In this document: positions 7,178-16,114 of the stretch, piece after piece
Position numbering within the stretch: the first letter of the stretch is position 1
Layout: every line of letters begins with the position of its first letter
Assembly (NCBI GenBank): GCA_046292465.1
Contig: JBKBRB010000018.1
Span: 1 to 49,551, forward strand
DNA length: 49,551 nucleotides
Direction of reading: 5' to 3'
From: JANWWM01 sp046292465
Lineage (GTDB): Bacteria; Bacteroidota; Chlorobiia; Chlorobiales; Thermochlorobacteraceae
Translations under genes and position numbers: made by a program
The notes under the pieces: generated by a model
The model's input: the letters and a program-made list of their open reading frames with translations, nothing else
What the model was told of the DNA's origin: nothing
Databases searched by the model: none

Positions 7178-8695
7178 CTACTTAATGGAGAGCGATGAGT
7201 TTTGTTGAACTTTTTCAATCACGCTCGCGGTGCTCTTTTCAGAGAGTTTGAGAAACGGATTCGGCGCAATGCCAATCCAGACAATCAAAATCACGAATAC
7301 GACCGCAACCGTGCTTTCGCGAAGGTTCAAATCCGAGAGGCGTCGGTTCTCGTCGCTCGTTAATCCTCCCAAGAAAATTTTTTGAAACATCGGAAGCATA
7401 TACACTACGGCAAGAATCACCCCGATTGCGCCCAACACCGCAAATGTTCCGTTCTGCAAAATTGGCGACTTGAACGCGCCGACGAGAATCAAAAACTCGC
7501 CTACAAATCCATTCAGCCCCGGAAGCCCAACCGATGAAAGCATCGCAATCGTGAAAAACATCGCGCCAAGCGGCATCACTTTTTTCAACCCGCCGTAATC
7601 TGCAAGCTTGTCTGTTTTTCGGCGTTCATACAAAAATCCAACCAGCATCAAGAGCAAACCTGTTGAAAGCCCGTGATTGACCATTTGCAGAATTGCGCCT
7701 TGCATTGCCTCTTCGGTGAAAGCGAAAATGCCGAGCGTTAGAAATCCTAAATGGCTGATAGACGAATATGCCAAGACCAACCGCATTTCCTTTTGAGCCA
7801 ATGCAATCGATGCACCGTAAATGATAGAGACAATCGAAAGCACGACAATCAACGTCGAAAAGTAGGCAGAAGCCTGCGGAAATAACCCCACATTGAAGCG
7901 AATGAGCGCGTAGGTCGCCATTTTGAGCAAAATGCCTGTAACAATGGCGGAAATCGGCGACTCTGCATAAACTTCGGGAAGCCATGTGTGAAGTGGGAAA
8001 AGCGGCGCTTTGGCAAGAAAACTAATCGCAAAGAGCCAAAACAAAATGGTTTGAACCGAGAACGGCAAATCGAGCAATAACAACTTTTGATAATCCGTTG
8101 TGAAGACGCCGCCGTTGAGGTCAGCCCCGCGAATGCCAATGTAGATAACCCCAATCAGCATGATGAGCGACGCGGTGAGCATGTAGATGAAAAATTTCGT
8201 TGCCGCAAAGGCGCGATTTGCTCCGCCCCAAATGCCGATGAGAAAATACATCGGAATGAGCATCGCTTCCCAAAACATGTAGTAGAGAAAAAGGTCAAGT
8301 GCGGCGAAAATACCGAGAATGCATGTCTCAAGCGTGAGCAAAAAAAAGAGATGTTCGCACACATTTTTCTGAACGCTTGTCCAAGTGCCCAGCATCACCA
8401 TCGGAAACATCAGCGCGCTGAACGCAAAGAGCAAGACCGAAATGCCATCAAGTCCAACAACATATTTCACATCAACATCTTCGCCGAGCCATGCTTCAAG
8501 GGCAACATGCTTGAACTGAACGCCTTGCGACGGGTCAAACTTGAGCAGAAGAAACACCGCCATCACAAACACCAAAAGCGACACCGCAAAGGCGTAACTT
8601 TTCGCAATTCCTTCTTTTTCACGGTTGAACAGTAGAAGCGGGATACCAAATAGGAATGGAAAAAAAATTGTGAGACTAAGAAGAGAACTACCCAT
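7178..8695 (-). CDS. nuoM: NADH-quinone oxidoreductase subunit M
   Basis: A 505-residue membrane protein of the NuoM family, a proton-translocating subunit of complex I. Key features are 'VGLDGISVLLF', the conserved glutamate in 'YYMFWEAMLIPMYFLIG', the lysine region 'LAKAPLFPLHTWLPEVYAES', and 'LAYSSISHLGFLTLG'. I start it at 8695 (MGSSLLSLTIFF), because the 13 residues of a possible upstream start (8734) are not hydrophobic and not typical of NuoM. nuoN follows 24 bases later. The gene upstream on the same strand is an M16 peptidase, not nuoL, so the complex I operon is split here. Confidence 0.95.
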   Translation of the reverse strand: MGSSLLSLTIFFPFLFGIPLLLFNREKEGIAKSYAFAVSLLVFVMAVFLLLKFDPSQGVQFKHVALEAWLGEDVDVKYVVGLDGISVLLFAFSALMFPMVMLGTWTSVQKNVCEHLFFLLTLETCILGIFAALDLFLYYMFWEAMLIPMYFLIGIWGGANRAFAATKFFIYMLTASLIMLIGVIYIGIRGADLNGGVFTTDYQKLLLLDLPFSVQTILFWLFAISFLAKAPLFPLHTWLPEVYAESPISAIVTGILLKMATYALIRFNVGLFPQASAYFSTLIVVLSIVSIIYGASIALAQKEMRLVLAYSSISHLGFLTLGIFAFTEEAMQGAILQMVNHGLSTGLLLMLVGFLYERRKTDKLADYGGLKKVMPLGAMFFTIAMLSSVGLPGLNGFVGEFLILVGAFKSPILQNGTFAVLGAIGVILAVVYMLPMFQKIFLGGLTSDENRRLSDLNLRESTVAVVFVILIVWIGIAPNPFLKLSEKSTASVIEKVQQNSSLSIK

Positions 8696-8811
8696 TTTGG
8701 AGACTGTATTTGCCTTAGAAGTAAGCCGGCACAAAGGTAAGAAAAATTGGGGTTATGTGAAACAGCGTTTGCGACACACCGCAGACTTGTTTTCAACATA
8801 AGCCCCTTCGC

Positions 8812-10068
8812 TCACTTCATCGAGCGCGGAAGCCAATACAAGAGCACACGATTTTTTCGGCTGAAATACTTCTTTGCCACACGCCGAACCTCATCGAGCG
8901 TAATGGCTTCGACACGCGCAAACTCGTGGTTGATTTCATTGGCATTTTTGAAAAACGTATGAAAGTAGGCGAGCGAATCGGCGATTCCGAAGTTGTGTGA
9001 AAATCGTCGTGTCAGGTTCATTTCCGCTGTATTCTTTGCTTTTTCCAATTCACATTCCAAGATGTTGCCTTCGGCGATTTTTTGAAGTTCTTCGTCGAAG
9101 CGTTTCTCAAGTTCAGCAAGTGGAGTATTAGATTGCGCAATAAGGCTGATGTGAAACAATCCGTCGTGCTCATTTGCCGATGCGTGGGTTGAAACCGATT
9201 GTGCCATCTTTTTTTCGTGAACAAATGTTCGGTAAAGGCGTGAGCTGCGCCCGTCGCTTAAAATCGTGCTGATCACATCGAGCACGTCGGCATCGCTTGA
9301 TGTGGCGTTGCAAATGCGATAGGCGATGAAAATTGCAGGCAGTTCGATGTTGTCGTAAAAAGTCTCGCGTATTTCTGTGGTGAGTGGTTCGTCTTCATTT
9401 TTCGGTCTTGGTACTTCACCGCCGCGCGCAATTTCAGCAAAGTATGTTTCAATTTTCTCTCGTGCTTTGTTTGGAGCCACATCGCCTGCCACAACGAGCG
9501 TCGCATTGTTCGGTGCGTAGAAAGTTTTGAAGAAGCGTTGTGCGTCTTCGAGCAACGCAGCTTGCAAGTGTGCCATTGAGCCAATCGGAATCCATCGATA
9601 AGGGTGGCGAATGTAAGCGCGTTTATGTAGTTCTTCAGACACTCTGCCGTAGGGCGCGTTGTCGTAGCGTTGTCGTCGTTCTTCCATCACAACCAGTCGT
9701 TGATTCTCAAAATTTTCTTCATTGACATTCAGGCTCATCATGCGGTCCGATTCAAGCCACAGGGCTAACTCGAGTTGATTGGAAGGAAGGGTTTCGTAGT
9801 AATTTGTGCGGTCGAAATTGGTTGAGCCATTAAGCGTGCCGCCTGCCTCTTGAATGTAATTGAAATGTTCAGCCTTGCCCACATGCTTTGAGCCCTGAAA
9901 CATCAAATGCTCAAAAAGATGCGCAAAGCCTGTGCGATTCGGCTCTTCGTTTTTTGAACCCACATGATACCACACATCTACGGTTACAATCGGCACTGCA
10001 TGATTTTCATGAACAATGCAGTGCAGTCCATTCTCCAATTCAAACTCGGTAAATTCAATTGGTTTCAT
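8812..10068 (-). CDS. M16 family zinc metallopeptidase
   Basis: This 418-residue protein belongs to the M16 (pitrilysin/processing-peptidase-like) family. The inverted zinc motif HLFEH is at 50-54, with E53 catalytic, and a third zinc ligand is expected at E130 in 'VVMEERRQR'. A second, non-catalytic M16 domain follows (about 165-418). I start at 10068 (MKPIEFTEFELENGL), where homology to the family begins; an ATG at 10122 would add 18 atypical residues. No signal peptide is seen with this start. It lies 116 bases upstream of nuoM on the same strand. It is divergent from the sugar transferase at 10185. Single-copy enzymes of this kind degrade peptides; the substrate is unknown. Confidence 0.9.
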   Translation of the reverse strand: MKPIEFTEFELENGLHCIVHENHAVPIVTVDVWYHVGSKNEEPNRTGFAHLFEHLMFQGSKHVGKAEHFNYIQEAGGTLNGSTNFDRTNYYETLPSNQLELALWLESDRMMSLNVNEENFENQRLVVMEERRQRYDNAPYGRVSEELHKRAYIRHPYRWIPIGSMAHLQAALLEDAQRFFKTFYAPNNATLVVAGDVAPNKAREKIETYFAEIARGGEVPRPKNEDEPLTTEIRETFYDNIELPAIFIAYRICNATSSDADVLDVISTILSDGRSSRLYRTFVHEKKMAQSVSTHASANEHDGLFHISLIAQSNTPLAELEKRFDEELQKIAEGNILECELEKAKNTAEMNLTRRFSHNFGIADSLAYFHTFFKNANEINHEFARVEAITLDEVRRVAKKYFSRKNRVLLYWLPRSMK

Positions 10069-10184
10069 TTTAGATTTGTAGGTTAATACATCACAACTTA
10101 TGTATTCTAATTGAAATTTCATTTAGCAGATTATTTTTCGCTCAACTTTTCTAACAGTTTTGTGCGTTTCGGCTTGTCTTCATA

Positions 10185-11600
10185 ATGAAAAAAATCCATC
10201 TCTCGCCGCTATGGACAGCGGTTGTGACTGACGGCTTGATGCTCAATCTTGCTTTCCTGCTCTATGTTAAGTTTCGTCAGGCGATTCCGCTCGTTCAATT
10301 TACTGACCATGTGCCGATGTTTGTTCTGCCGATGTTGGTTTTGATGCTTTTTTGGTATGGGATATTTTGGTTGTTTGGACTCTATGATGTTGAGCAGTTC
10401 GTTTCGCGATACAAGCAAGTCTCGCTTGTTTTTCAAGCGGCAACGACGGGTGCAATTCTGCTTGCGGTTGTCATTTATATTGACGATTACCTCTATGAAC
10501 AATCGTCAGGTGTTGAAGTAACGGCGCGAGCGCGATTTGGGATTTTCTTCTATTGGGCAATTTTGATTGGAAGCGTCTCGTTTGCGCGCGTGCTTCATGC
10601 AACGGTGATTCGCAAACGCATCATGCGCGGCATTGGTCGCAAAAATGCGCTCATTGTCGGAACAGGCAAGCGTGCCCAAGAACTCGCCGCCGATATTGAA
10701 GCACACCCCGCACTCGGCTTGAACGTGATTGGCTTCGTCAAAGAACATCAAAATGGACAAGAAACGGCTGTTCAAGAAATCGTTGGAACCGTTGATGACA
10801 TTCCGTCTCTGATTCAAGCGCGGCGCGTCTCAACGGTTATAATTGCGGCGGAAGTCAATCGGCACGAAGAACTTTTGCACATCATCGGGCTTTGCGAAGG
10901 CAAAGGCGTGAGTTTGAAAACACTTCCTGATATGTATGAAATTGTTTCTGGCGCAGCGCAAACCACGCAGATTTACGGCCTGCCACTTGTTAGTTTAGAC
11001 CCGAAATTGCTTACGCCGATTGAAGCCAACTTAAAACGCATTTTTGATATTGTCGTCTCGGCGTTGGTTTTATTCATTGGGTTGCCTCTTTGGCTCCTCA
11101 TCGCTATAATTGTTTGGATTGATACCAAAGCCTTTCCGATTTACTCGCAAACCCGTGTTGGGTTGCACGGCAAGCCGTTTACGCTCTACAAGTTCCGCTC
11201 CATGCGCCCCGATGCTGAAGCGTCAGGACCGAAGCTCACCCAAAAACAAGATGACCGCATCACACCACTTGGCAGAGTGCTTCGCAAGTATCGCATTGAT
11301 GAATTTCCGCAGTTTTTCAATGTGTTGATTGGCGATATGTCCATCGTTGGTCCACGTCCTGAACGCCCTTATTTTATCGAACAAATAACTAAACAAGCAC
11401 CGCACTACACGCGCCTGCATCGTGTTAAGCCTGGCATCACAAGTTGGGGACAAGTCAAATACGGCTACGCTGCCAATGTCGATGAAATGGTCGACCGCCT
11501 CAAATACGACCTTTTCTACATTGAGAACATGAGTTTCGGCATGGACATCAAAATTATTCTTGCCACAATTTATGTGGTGATTACAGGCAGGGGGCAATAA
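10185..11600 (+). CDS. Polyprenyl-phosphate sugar-phosphate transferase (exopolysaccharide initiation)
   Basis: The 471-residue inner-membrane protein has the PNPT/WbaP-like arrangement: about four or five N-terminal membrane helices (10-130), a Rossmann-like central domain beginning 'KNALIVGTGKRAQELA', a further membrane or re-entrant helix ('IFDIVVSALVLFIGLPLWL'), and the catalytic bacterial sugar transferase domain. The catalytic part shows 'YKFRSM', 'LRKYRIDEFPQ' and 'GDMSIVGPRPERP', the hallmark of the family. These enzymes move a sugar-1-phosphate from a nucleotide sugar to undecaprenyl phosphate, the first step of exopolysaccharide or O-antigen synthesis. No other capsule genes are next to it. 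The sugar (glucose or galactose) cannot be decided. Confidence 0.93.
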   Translation: MKKIHLSPLWTAVVTDGLMLNLAFLLYVKFRQAIPLVQFTDHVPMFVLPMLVLMLFWYGIFWLFGLYDVEQFVSRYKQVSLVFQAATTGAILLAVVIYIDDYLYEQSSGVEVTARARFGIFFYWAILIGSVSFARVLHATVIRKRIMRGIGRKNALIVGTGKRAQELAADIEAHPALGLNVIGFVKEHQNGQETAVQEIVGTVDDIPSLIQARRVSTVIIAAEVNRHEELLHIIGLCEGKGVSLKTLPDMYEIVSGAAQTTQIYGLPLVSLDPKLLTPIEANLKRIFDIVVSALVLFIGLPLWLLIAIIVWIDTKAFPIYSQTRVGLHGKPFTLYKFRSMRPDAEASGPKLTQKQDDRITPLGRVLRKYRIDEFPQFFNVLIGDMSIVGPRPERPYFIEQITKQAPHYTRLHRVKPGITSWGQVKYGYAANVDEMVDRLKYDLFYIENMSFGMDIKIILATIYVVITGRGQ

Positions 11601-11668
11601 CATTTTTCAATCACAGTTTCAGAAATTAGATTGCTACTCATTTTCTCAAAAACTAAATCAACTTTCAC

Positions 11669-12382
11669 ATGCACGTAGAATACCACAAGTGGTATAGCCA
11701 CCGTCTCCATCGCGATATGGAGCTGATGATTTTCGGACACGCCGGCGCACCGACCATTGTTTTTCCGACTTCTTACGCTCGTTTCTACGAGTGGAAAGAC
11801 TTCAAGATGATTGACACCATTAGCGATAAAATTGACGCAGGGTACCTTCAACTTTACTGTGTTGACGGCATCTGGTCAGAAACGTGGTATAACTACGGCA
11901 TTCATCCCAACGCGCGAATGCAACGCCATAATGCATGGGAGCAGTATATGATTCACGAAGTTTATCCGCTCATTCGACACAAAAACCCAAATCCCTTCAC
12001 CATTTTAACGGGCACAAGTTTCGGCGCGTTTATCGCTGCGCTTTTTGCGCTCAAACACCCATGGCATGCCAATAAACTCGTCGCCATGTCAGGCGGATAC
12101 AGCACAAAAGGATTTTTAGATGGCTACTACGACAACGACGTTTATTTCAACTCGCCGCTCGACTTCATTCCCAACTTGCACGACCATTACATCCTCGAGC
12201 GAATGCGTGTAATTGATATTAAACTCATCACCAGCACTTGGGATATTCCGACTTGCCGTGAAACGACGAAAGAACTCTCTACCAAACTTTGGGACAAAGG
12301 CGTTTGGAATCAATGCGATGTGTGGAACGACGCCCAACACGACTGGCCCGATTGGCGCAGAATGATTCGCGTTTATCTCTAA
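11669..12382 (+). CDS. Alpha/beta-hydrolase, putative esterase
   Basis: The 237-residue cytoplasmic protein has an alpha/beta-hydrolase layout. The nucleophile elbow reads GTSFGA (about residues 114-119), and a histidine near the C-terminus in 'DAQHDWPDWRRM' is a good catalytic His candidate. It resembles the putative esterase family, in which the 'HDWPxW' ending is typical. No signal peptide is seen. It sits 68 bases after the sugar transferase and 18 bases before an MFS transporter on the same strand, so the last two may be co-transcribed. The substrate is unknown. Confidence 0.8.
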   Translation: MHVEYHKWYSHRLHRDMELMIFGHAGAPTIVFPTSYARFYEWKDFKMIDTISDKIDAGYLQLYCVDGIWSETWYNYGIHPNARMQRHNAWEQYMIHEVYPLIRHKNPNPFTILTGTSFGAFIAALFALKHPWHANKLVAMSGGYSTKGFLDGYYDNDVYFNSPLDFIPNLHDHYILERMRVIDIKLITSTWDIPTCRETTKELSTKLWDKGVWNQCDVWNDAQHDWPDWRRMIRVYL

Positions 12383-12400
12383 CTTTTTGCTGATAAACAC

Positions 12401-13699
12401 TTGTCGCACCGACCATTGTCAGAACGCCGTAAGGGAATCATCGTTTGCACATGGGAAGGCATTTTCGCTAATCCATATCTCATCATCACCGACACTCCTT
12501 ACCTTACGGCGTTTGCTGTTATTCTTGCCGCTTCAAATCCTCTGATTGCCTTCATCGGCGGCATTCCGTTTTTGGTTCGAGTTTTTCAACTCTTGGGCGC
12601 GTATCTCGTCGAGCATTACGGCAATCGCAAACGTTTTTCAGTTCTGACCGCTATCGGCGCACGGCTCACTTGGCTACTGGTTGTGCTTGCTGGAATAATT
12701 TGGCACAGCGACACGGGCGCGATTCTGCTCGTCTTTACAGGCGTTACGCTGGTTGCTAAAATTTTTGAAACGATGCTCGGCATGGGCTGGATGTCATGGG
12801 TAACCGACCTCATTCCAAATCGCTTGCGCGGCAAGTATTTCGGCTTTCGGCTCTCTATTATGGCGGTTATGAATGTAGTAACGACCTACGCTATTGGCTA
12901 TATGCTCGATCTCTTTAAATCATTCGGCAATGAAGCCGACGGCTATCTCGTGATGCTCGTCATTGCCTCTGTGTGCGGATTCATTACGATTATTCTGTTT
13001 CAGAAGCAATATGAGCCGCCATTTCACCCCGCGCCCGACCGCAATTTCCAACGCGATGTTTGGCTTCCCTTGAACGACGCGCATTTTCGCCCGGTCATTA
13101 TTTTCAATTTGCTTTGGGCGATTGCGCAAGGCGTAGCATTAGTCTTTTTCACAGTGCAGATGATTAGCGTTTTGCAGATGTCTTTCACACAAATTGCGCT
13201 CTTCAACATTATTGTAACGCTCGGGCGCGTTAGCCTTAATCCGTTTTGGGGAAACTTCACACAGCGTTTCGGCTCGAGCGCCACACTCAAAATTTGCGGC
13301 GTCTTGATTACGCTCAATCCGCTCCTTTGGCTTTTGGCTACCCCAGATAACTTGCTTCCCATTTGGCTTGATGCGCTCAACAGCGCTGTGGCTTGGACCG
13401 GCTTCGACCTTGCCTCTATGAACATTCAGTTCACCGATAGCAAGCCGAAAGGACGCGCGTATTACTTCGCATGGGTTGGCATTTCAAGCGGCATCGGATT
13501 TTTCATTTCAGGATTGATTGGCGGACAACTTGCGGATTTTTTTCAGCACATTTCTCTGCAAACGCCCGCAACGCTCATCACAGGAAATCATTGGATTTTT
13601 CTCATTTCGTTTGTGCTTCGGATTGTGAGCCTTGTCGTGTTTTGGAAATTGCGTCCTGACAAGCCGATTCTCAAATCGCTTGGACTCACGGTCAGTTGA
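12401..13699 (+). CDS. MFS transporter
   Basis: The 432-residue product has about twelve hydrophobic helices in two halves with a charged loop near the middle (around residues 195-225). A basic 'HYGNRKRF' motif after the second helix is typical of the major facilitator superfamily. The start is uncertain: a TTG at 12401 is used here, and a second TTG lies five codons later. No close ribosome binding site is evident. It follows the esterase gene by 18 bases and ends at a terminator shared with dnaK. No substrate can be assigned. 'GMGWMSWVTDLIPNRLRGKYFG' (positions about 127-148) fits families annotated as generic MFS proteins. Confidence 0.82.
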   Translation: MSHRPLSERRKGIIVCTWEGIFANPYLIITDTPYLTAFAVILAASNPLIAFIGGIPFLVRVFQLLGAYLVEHYGNRKRFSVLTAIGARLTWLLVVLAGIIWHSDTGAILLVFTGVTLVAKIFETMLGMGWMSWVTDLIPNRLRGKYFGFRLSIMAVMNVVTTYAIGYMLDLFKSFGNEADGYLVMLVIASVCGFITIILFQKQYEPPFHPAPDRNFQRDVWLPLNDAHFRPVIIFNLLWAIAQGVALVFFTVQMISVLQMSFTQIALFNIIVTLGRVSLNPFWGNFTQRFGSSATLKICGVLITLNPLLWLLATPDNLLPIWLDALNSAVAWTGFDLASMNIQFTDSKPKGRAYYFAWVGISSGIGFFISGLIGGQLADFFQHISLQTPATLITGNHWIFLISFVLRIVSLVVFWKLRPDKPILKSLGLTVS

Positions 13700-13718
13700 A
13701 CGTGAGTCAGCATAAAAT

Positions 13719-13751
13719 GCAAAAGGCGACTCGTTACGAATCGCCTTTTGC
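13719..13751. terminator. Bidirectional terminator between MFS gene and dnaK
   Basis: GCAAAAGGCGA (13719-13729) is perfectly complementary to TCGCCTTTTGC (13741-13751) with an 11-base loop. The stem carries T-runs on both strands. It lies between two converging genes, so it should stop transcription from either side. Confidence 0.85.
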
Positions 13752-13767
13752 TCTTGTTGCAATACGC

Positions 13768-15657
13768 TTACTTGTCGTCGACCACTTCGAAGTCGGCATT
13801 TTTCACTTCGCCTTCTTTTGTTCGCTTCGAGGCGCCGTCGCTTGCGCTCGCTGAGCCACCTTGTTGCTGATAAAGCCGCGTTGAGACTTCTTGCCAAACT
13901 TTGGAGAGTTCTTCCATTGCAGGCTTAATGGTTGCCACCGAGCCGCTCTTGTATGCATCGCGCAGTTTGTCAAGTGCCTCGTTGATTTTTCGGCTATCGT
14001 CAGCAGACAGTTTATCGCCCAAATCTTTAAGTTGACGTTCGGTCGAGAAAATGAGCGCATCTGCGGCGTTTTTGATGTCGACTTCTTCTTTGCGTCGACG
14101 GTCTTCTTCGGCATGCGCTTTGGCATCTTCGCGCATTTTTTGGATTTCCGCATCAGAGAGTTTGCCGCTGGCTTCAATGCGAATTTTTTGCTCTTTGCCT
14201 GTGGCTTTGTCTTTTGCGGAAACGCTTAAAATGCCGTTAGCGTCGATATCGAAAGTAACCTCGATTTGCGGAACGCCGCGTGGTGCTGGCGGAATGCCGT
14301 CAAGATTGAACCGACCAAGCGTTTTGTTATCGACCGCCATCGGACGCTCGCCTTGCAAGACGTGAATCTCAACAGACGGCTGGTTGTCGGAAGCTGTCGA
14401 GAAAATTTCCGTTTTGCGTGTCGGAATCGTCGTGTTGGCTTCAATGAGTTTCGTCATCACGCCGCCGAGCGTTTCAATACCGAGCGACAGCGGTGTAACA
14501 TCAAGCAAGAGCACATCGGTGATGTCGCCTTTGAGCACACCACCTTGAATTGCTGCACCTACGGCTACCACTTCATCAGGGTTGACGCTCTTGTTCGGCT
14601 CTTTTCCGAAGAATTGTCTGACCATATCTTGCACTTTCGGAATGCGTGTAGAGCCGCCCACAAGCACGACTTCATCAATGTCGCTCACTTCCAACTTGGC
14701 ATTTTTCATCGCACGTCGGCACGGCTCGAGCATGCGGTCGAAGAGGTCAGCGCAAAGGGCTTCGAACTTCGCGCGTGTAATATTGATGACAAGGTGCTTC
14801 GGTCCGTCTTGCGTTGCCGTGATGAACGGAAGGTTCACTTCGGTATCGGTGCGTGAAGAAAGCTCGATTTTTGCTTTTTCCGCCGCTTCTTTCAAGCGCT
14901 GCAGTGCCATTGGGTCTTTGCGCAGGTCGATACCTTCTTGCTTCTTGAATTCATCAGCGAGATAGTCAATGAGGCGTTGGTCGAAGTCGTCGCCACCAAG
15001 GTGCGTGTCGCCGTCAGTTGAGCGGACTTCGAAGACGCCATCGCCGAGTTCCAAAATTGAGATGTCGAACGTGCCGCCGCCCAAGTCAAAAACAGCCACC
15101 TTTTCGTTTGCTTTCTTCTTATCCAATCCATATGCAAGTGCCGCCGCGGTCGGCTCGTTCAAAATGCGTTTGACTTCCAAGCCTGCAATTTTGCCCGCGT
15201 CTTTCGTAGCTTGGCGTTGTGCATCATTGAAGTAAGCCGGAACGGTAATCACCGCCTCGGTTACTTTTTCACCGAGGAAATCTTCCGCTGTTTGTTTCAT
15301 CTTTTGCAAAATGAACGCGGAAATTTCTTGCGGCGTGTACTCCTTGCCAGCAATCCGAACTTTGACGCTGTTACCCGAAGCAATCACTTCATATGGCACC
15401 ATTTTCATCTCTTCGGTTACTTCCGAAAAACTTCGCCCCATGAAGCGCTTGATGGAATAGATTGTGTTTTTCGGATTTGTAATTGCTTGACGCTTTGCTG
15501 GCTGACCAACGACGCGCTCGCCTGTTTTGGTGAAACCCACAATTGATGGCGTTGTGCGCGAACCTTCCGAGTTGGCAATCACAACAGGCTCATTGCCTTG
15601 CATCACTGCAACGCATGAGTTCGTTGTGCCTAAATCAATTCCAATAATTTTACCCAT
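13768..15657 (-). CDS. dnaK: Molecular chaperone DnaK (Hsp70)
   Basis: This 629-residue protein is full-length DnaK. The ATPase domain begins MGKIIGIDLGTTNSCVAV and contains 'VAVFDLGGGTFDISI' and 'VVLVGGSTRIPKVQ'. The substrate-binding domain begins near residue 385 ('DVTPLSLGIETLGG'). The C-terminal lid and a G/S-rich tail end with 'EVVDDK', which helps GrpE/DnaJ-dependent folding. It uses ATP to refold proteins in the cytoplasm. There is no grpE or dnaJ next to it. A small heat-shock gene lies 457 bases upstream on the same strand. I saw no CIRCE operator in the leader. Confidence 0.98.
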   Translation of the reverse strand: MGKIIGIDLGTTNSCVAVMQGNEPVVIANSEGSRTTPSIVGFTKTGERVVGQPAKRQAITNPKNTIYSIKRFMGRSFSEVTEEMKMVPYEVIASGNSVKVRIAGKEYTPQEISAFILQKMKQTAEDFLGEKVTEAVITVPAYFNDAQRQATKDAGKIAGLEVKRILNEPTAAALAYGLDKKKANEKVAVFDLGGGTFDISILELGDGVFEVRSTDGDTHLGGDDFDQRLIDYLADEFKKQEGIDLRKDPMALQRLKEAAEKAKIELSSRTDTEVNLPFITATQDGPKHLVINITRAKFEALCADLFDRMLEPCRRAMKNAKLEVSDIDEVVLVGGSTRIPKVQDMVRQFFGKEPNKSVNPDEVVAVGAAIQGGVLKGDITDVLLLDVTPLSLGIETLGGVMTKLIEANTTIPTRKTEIFSTASDNQPSVEIHVLQGERPMAVDNKTLGRFNLDGIPPAPRGVPQIEVTFDIDANGILSVSAKDKATGKEQKIRIEASGKLSDAEIQKMREDAKAHAEEDRRRKEEVDIKNAADALIFSTERQLKDLGDKLSADDSRKINEALDKLRDAYKSGSVATIKPAMEELSKVWQEVSTRLYQQQGGSASASDGASKRTKEGEVKNADFEVVDDK

Positions 15658-15824
15658 TGTTCTAATACAGTTTAGTGTGAATAAAAATTTTTACTCCTGA
15701 AACTCTGCAAATTGTTTGGAGATTCCAAAACTTCCGCATCGTTGTCCTGAATCCTTTGATAAATTGGTGAGTGAACTTGTCGGAGCTGTGAGAGCCAAAA
15801 CCGTGCGGCCATACCAAATGGAAT

Positions 15825-15874
15825 AAATAAAAAAGACGCTCTCGCAGAAAAATGAACAAAACTGCGAAAGCGCC
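15825..15874 (-). terminator. Strong rho-independent terminator, minus strand
   Basis: The arms 15862-15874 and 15835-15847 pair over 13 positions in minus-strand RNA (two as G-U wobbles), with a 14-base loop. On the minus strand the stem is followed by a T6 run and further T-rich sequence. It probably ends the hsp20 transcript, about 240 bases after its stop codon, and isolates dnaK as its own unit. Confidence 0.7.
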
Positions 15875-15894
15875 ATTGAAAAAGGAGAATAACT

Positions 15895-16002
15895 ATGAAC
15901 TGCACCTGTAAATGCTTTCGCTGTTTGTTTTGTTCCCAACTGCACCATGCTTTGCCAATTTTTCTTTTTAAGTTCAGAATTGTTTCAGGTTATTTTTCGT
16001 GA
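15895..16002 (+). CDS. Possible small cysteine-rich peptide (35 aa)
   Basis: An ORF of 35 codons starts at an ATG with a good ribosome binding site (AAAGGAG, 7 bases upstream) that closely resembles the site before the roadblock gene. The peptide begins MNCTCKCFRCLFC, with cysteines at 3, 5, 7, 10 and 13, and then a hydrophobic stretch. Such clustering could bind a metal or be a chance product. It lies on the strand opposite to hsp20 and dnaK, between them. No promoter is evident, and without homologues it is only a candidate. Confidence 0.33.
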   Translation: MNCTCKCFRCLFCSQLHHALPIFLFKFRIVSGYFS

Positions 16003-16114
16003 TGACACCATATTTTCCCCACCAAAAGAACTCGCTACCCCATCAATTCCAACAAAGGAAGCCCGAGCCAGATGCCCGAGCTTCTCTTTTGCTTCTGCCC
16101 AAAACTACTTGCCA

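Larger units (their letters stand above)
15658..16114. other. Non-coding stretch between hsp20 and dnaK
   Basis: The 457 bases between the two heat-shock genes hold a minus-strand terminator (15825-15874), a possible small plus-strand Cys-rich ORF (15895-16002) and, nearer hsp20, an imperfect hairpin with outer arms GAAGC (16058-16062) and GCTTC (16080-16084). Possible ORFs of 65-85 codons on the minus strand overlap the terminator and are not convincing. The stretch just upstream of dnaK (15658-15800) must contain the dnaK promoter, but I cannot point to a clear -35/-10 pair or a CIRCE repeat. Confidence 0.5.

Noticed and set aside
14266..14856. Plus-strand ORF of 196 codons opposite dnaK
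   Set aside because: It lies wholly inside dnaK and lacks any domain, so it is a shadow.
15658..15800. CIRCE operator upstream of dnaK or hsp20
   Set aside because: No 9-9-9 inverted repeat resembling CIRCE was found in either leader.
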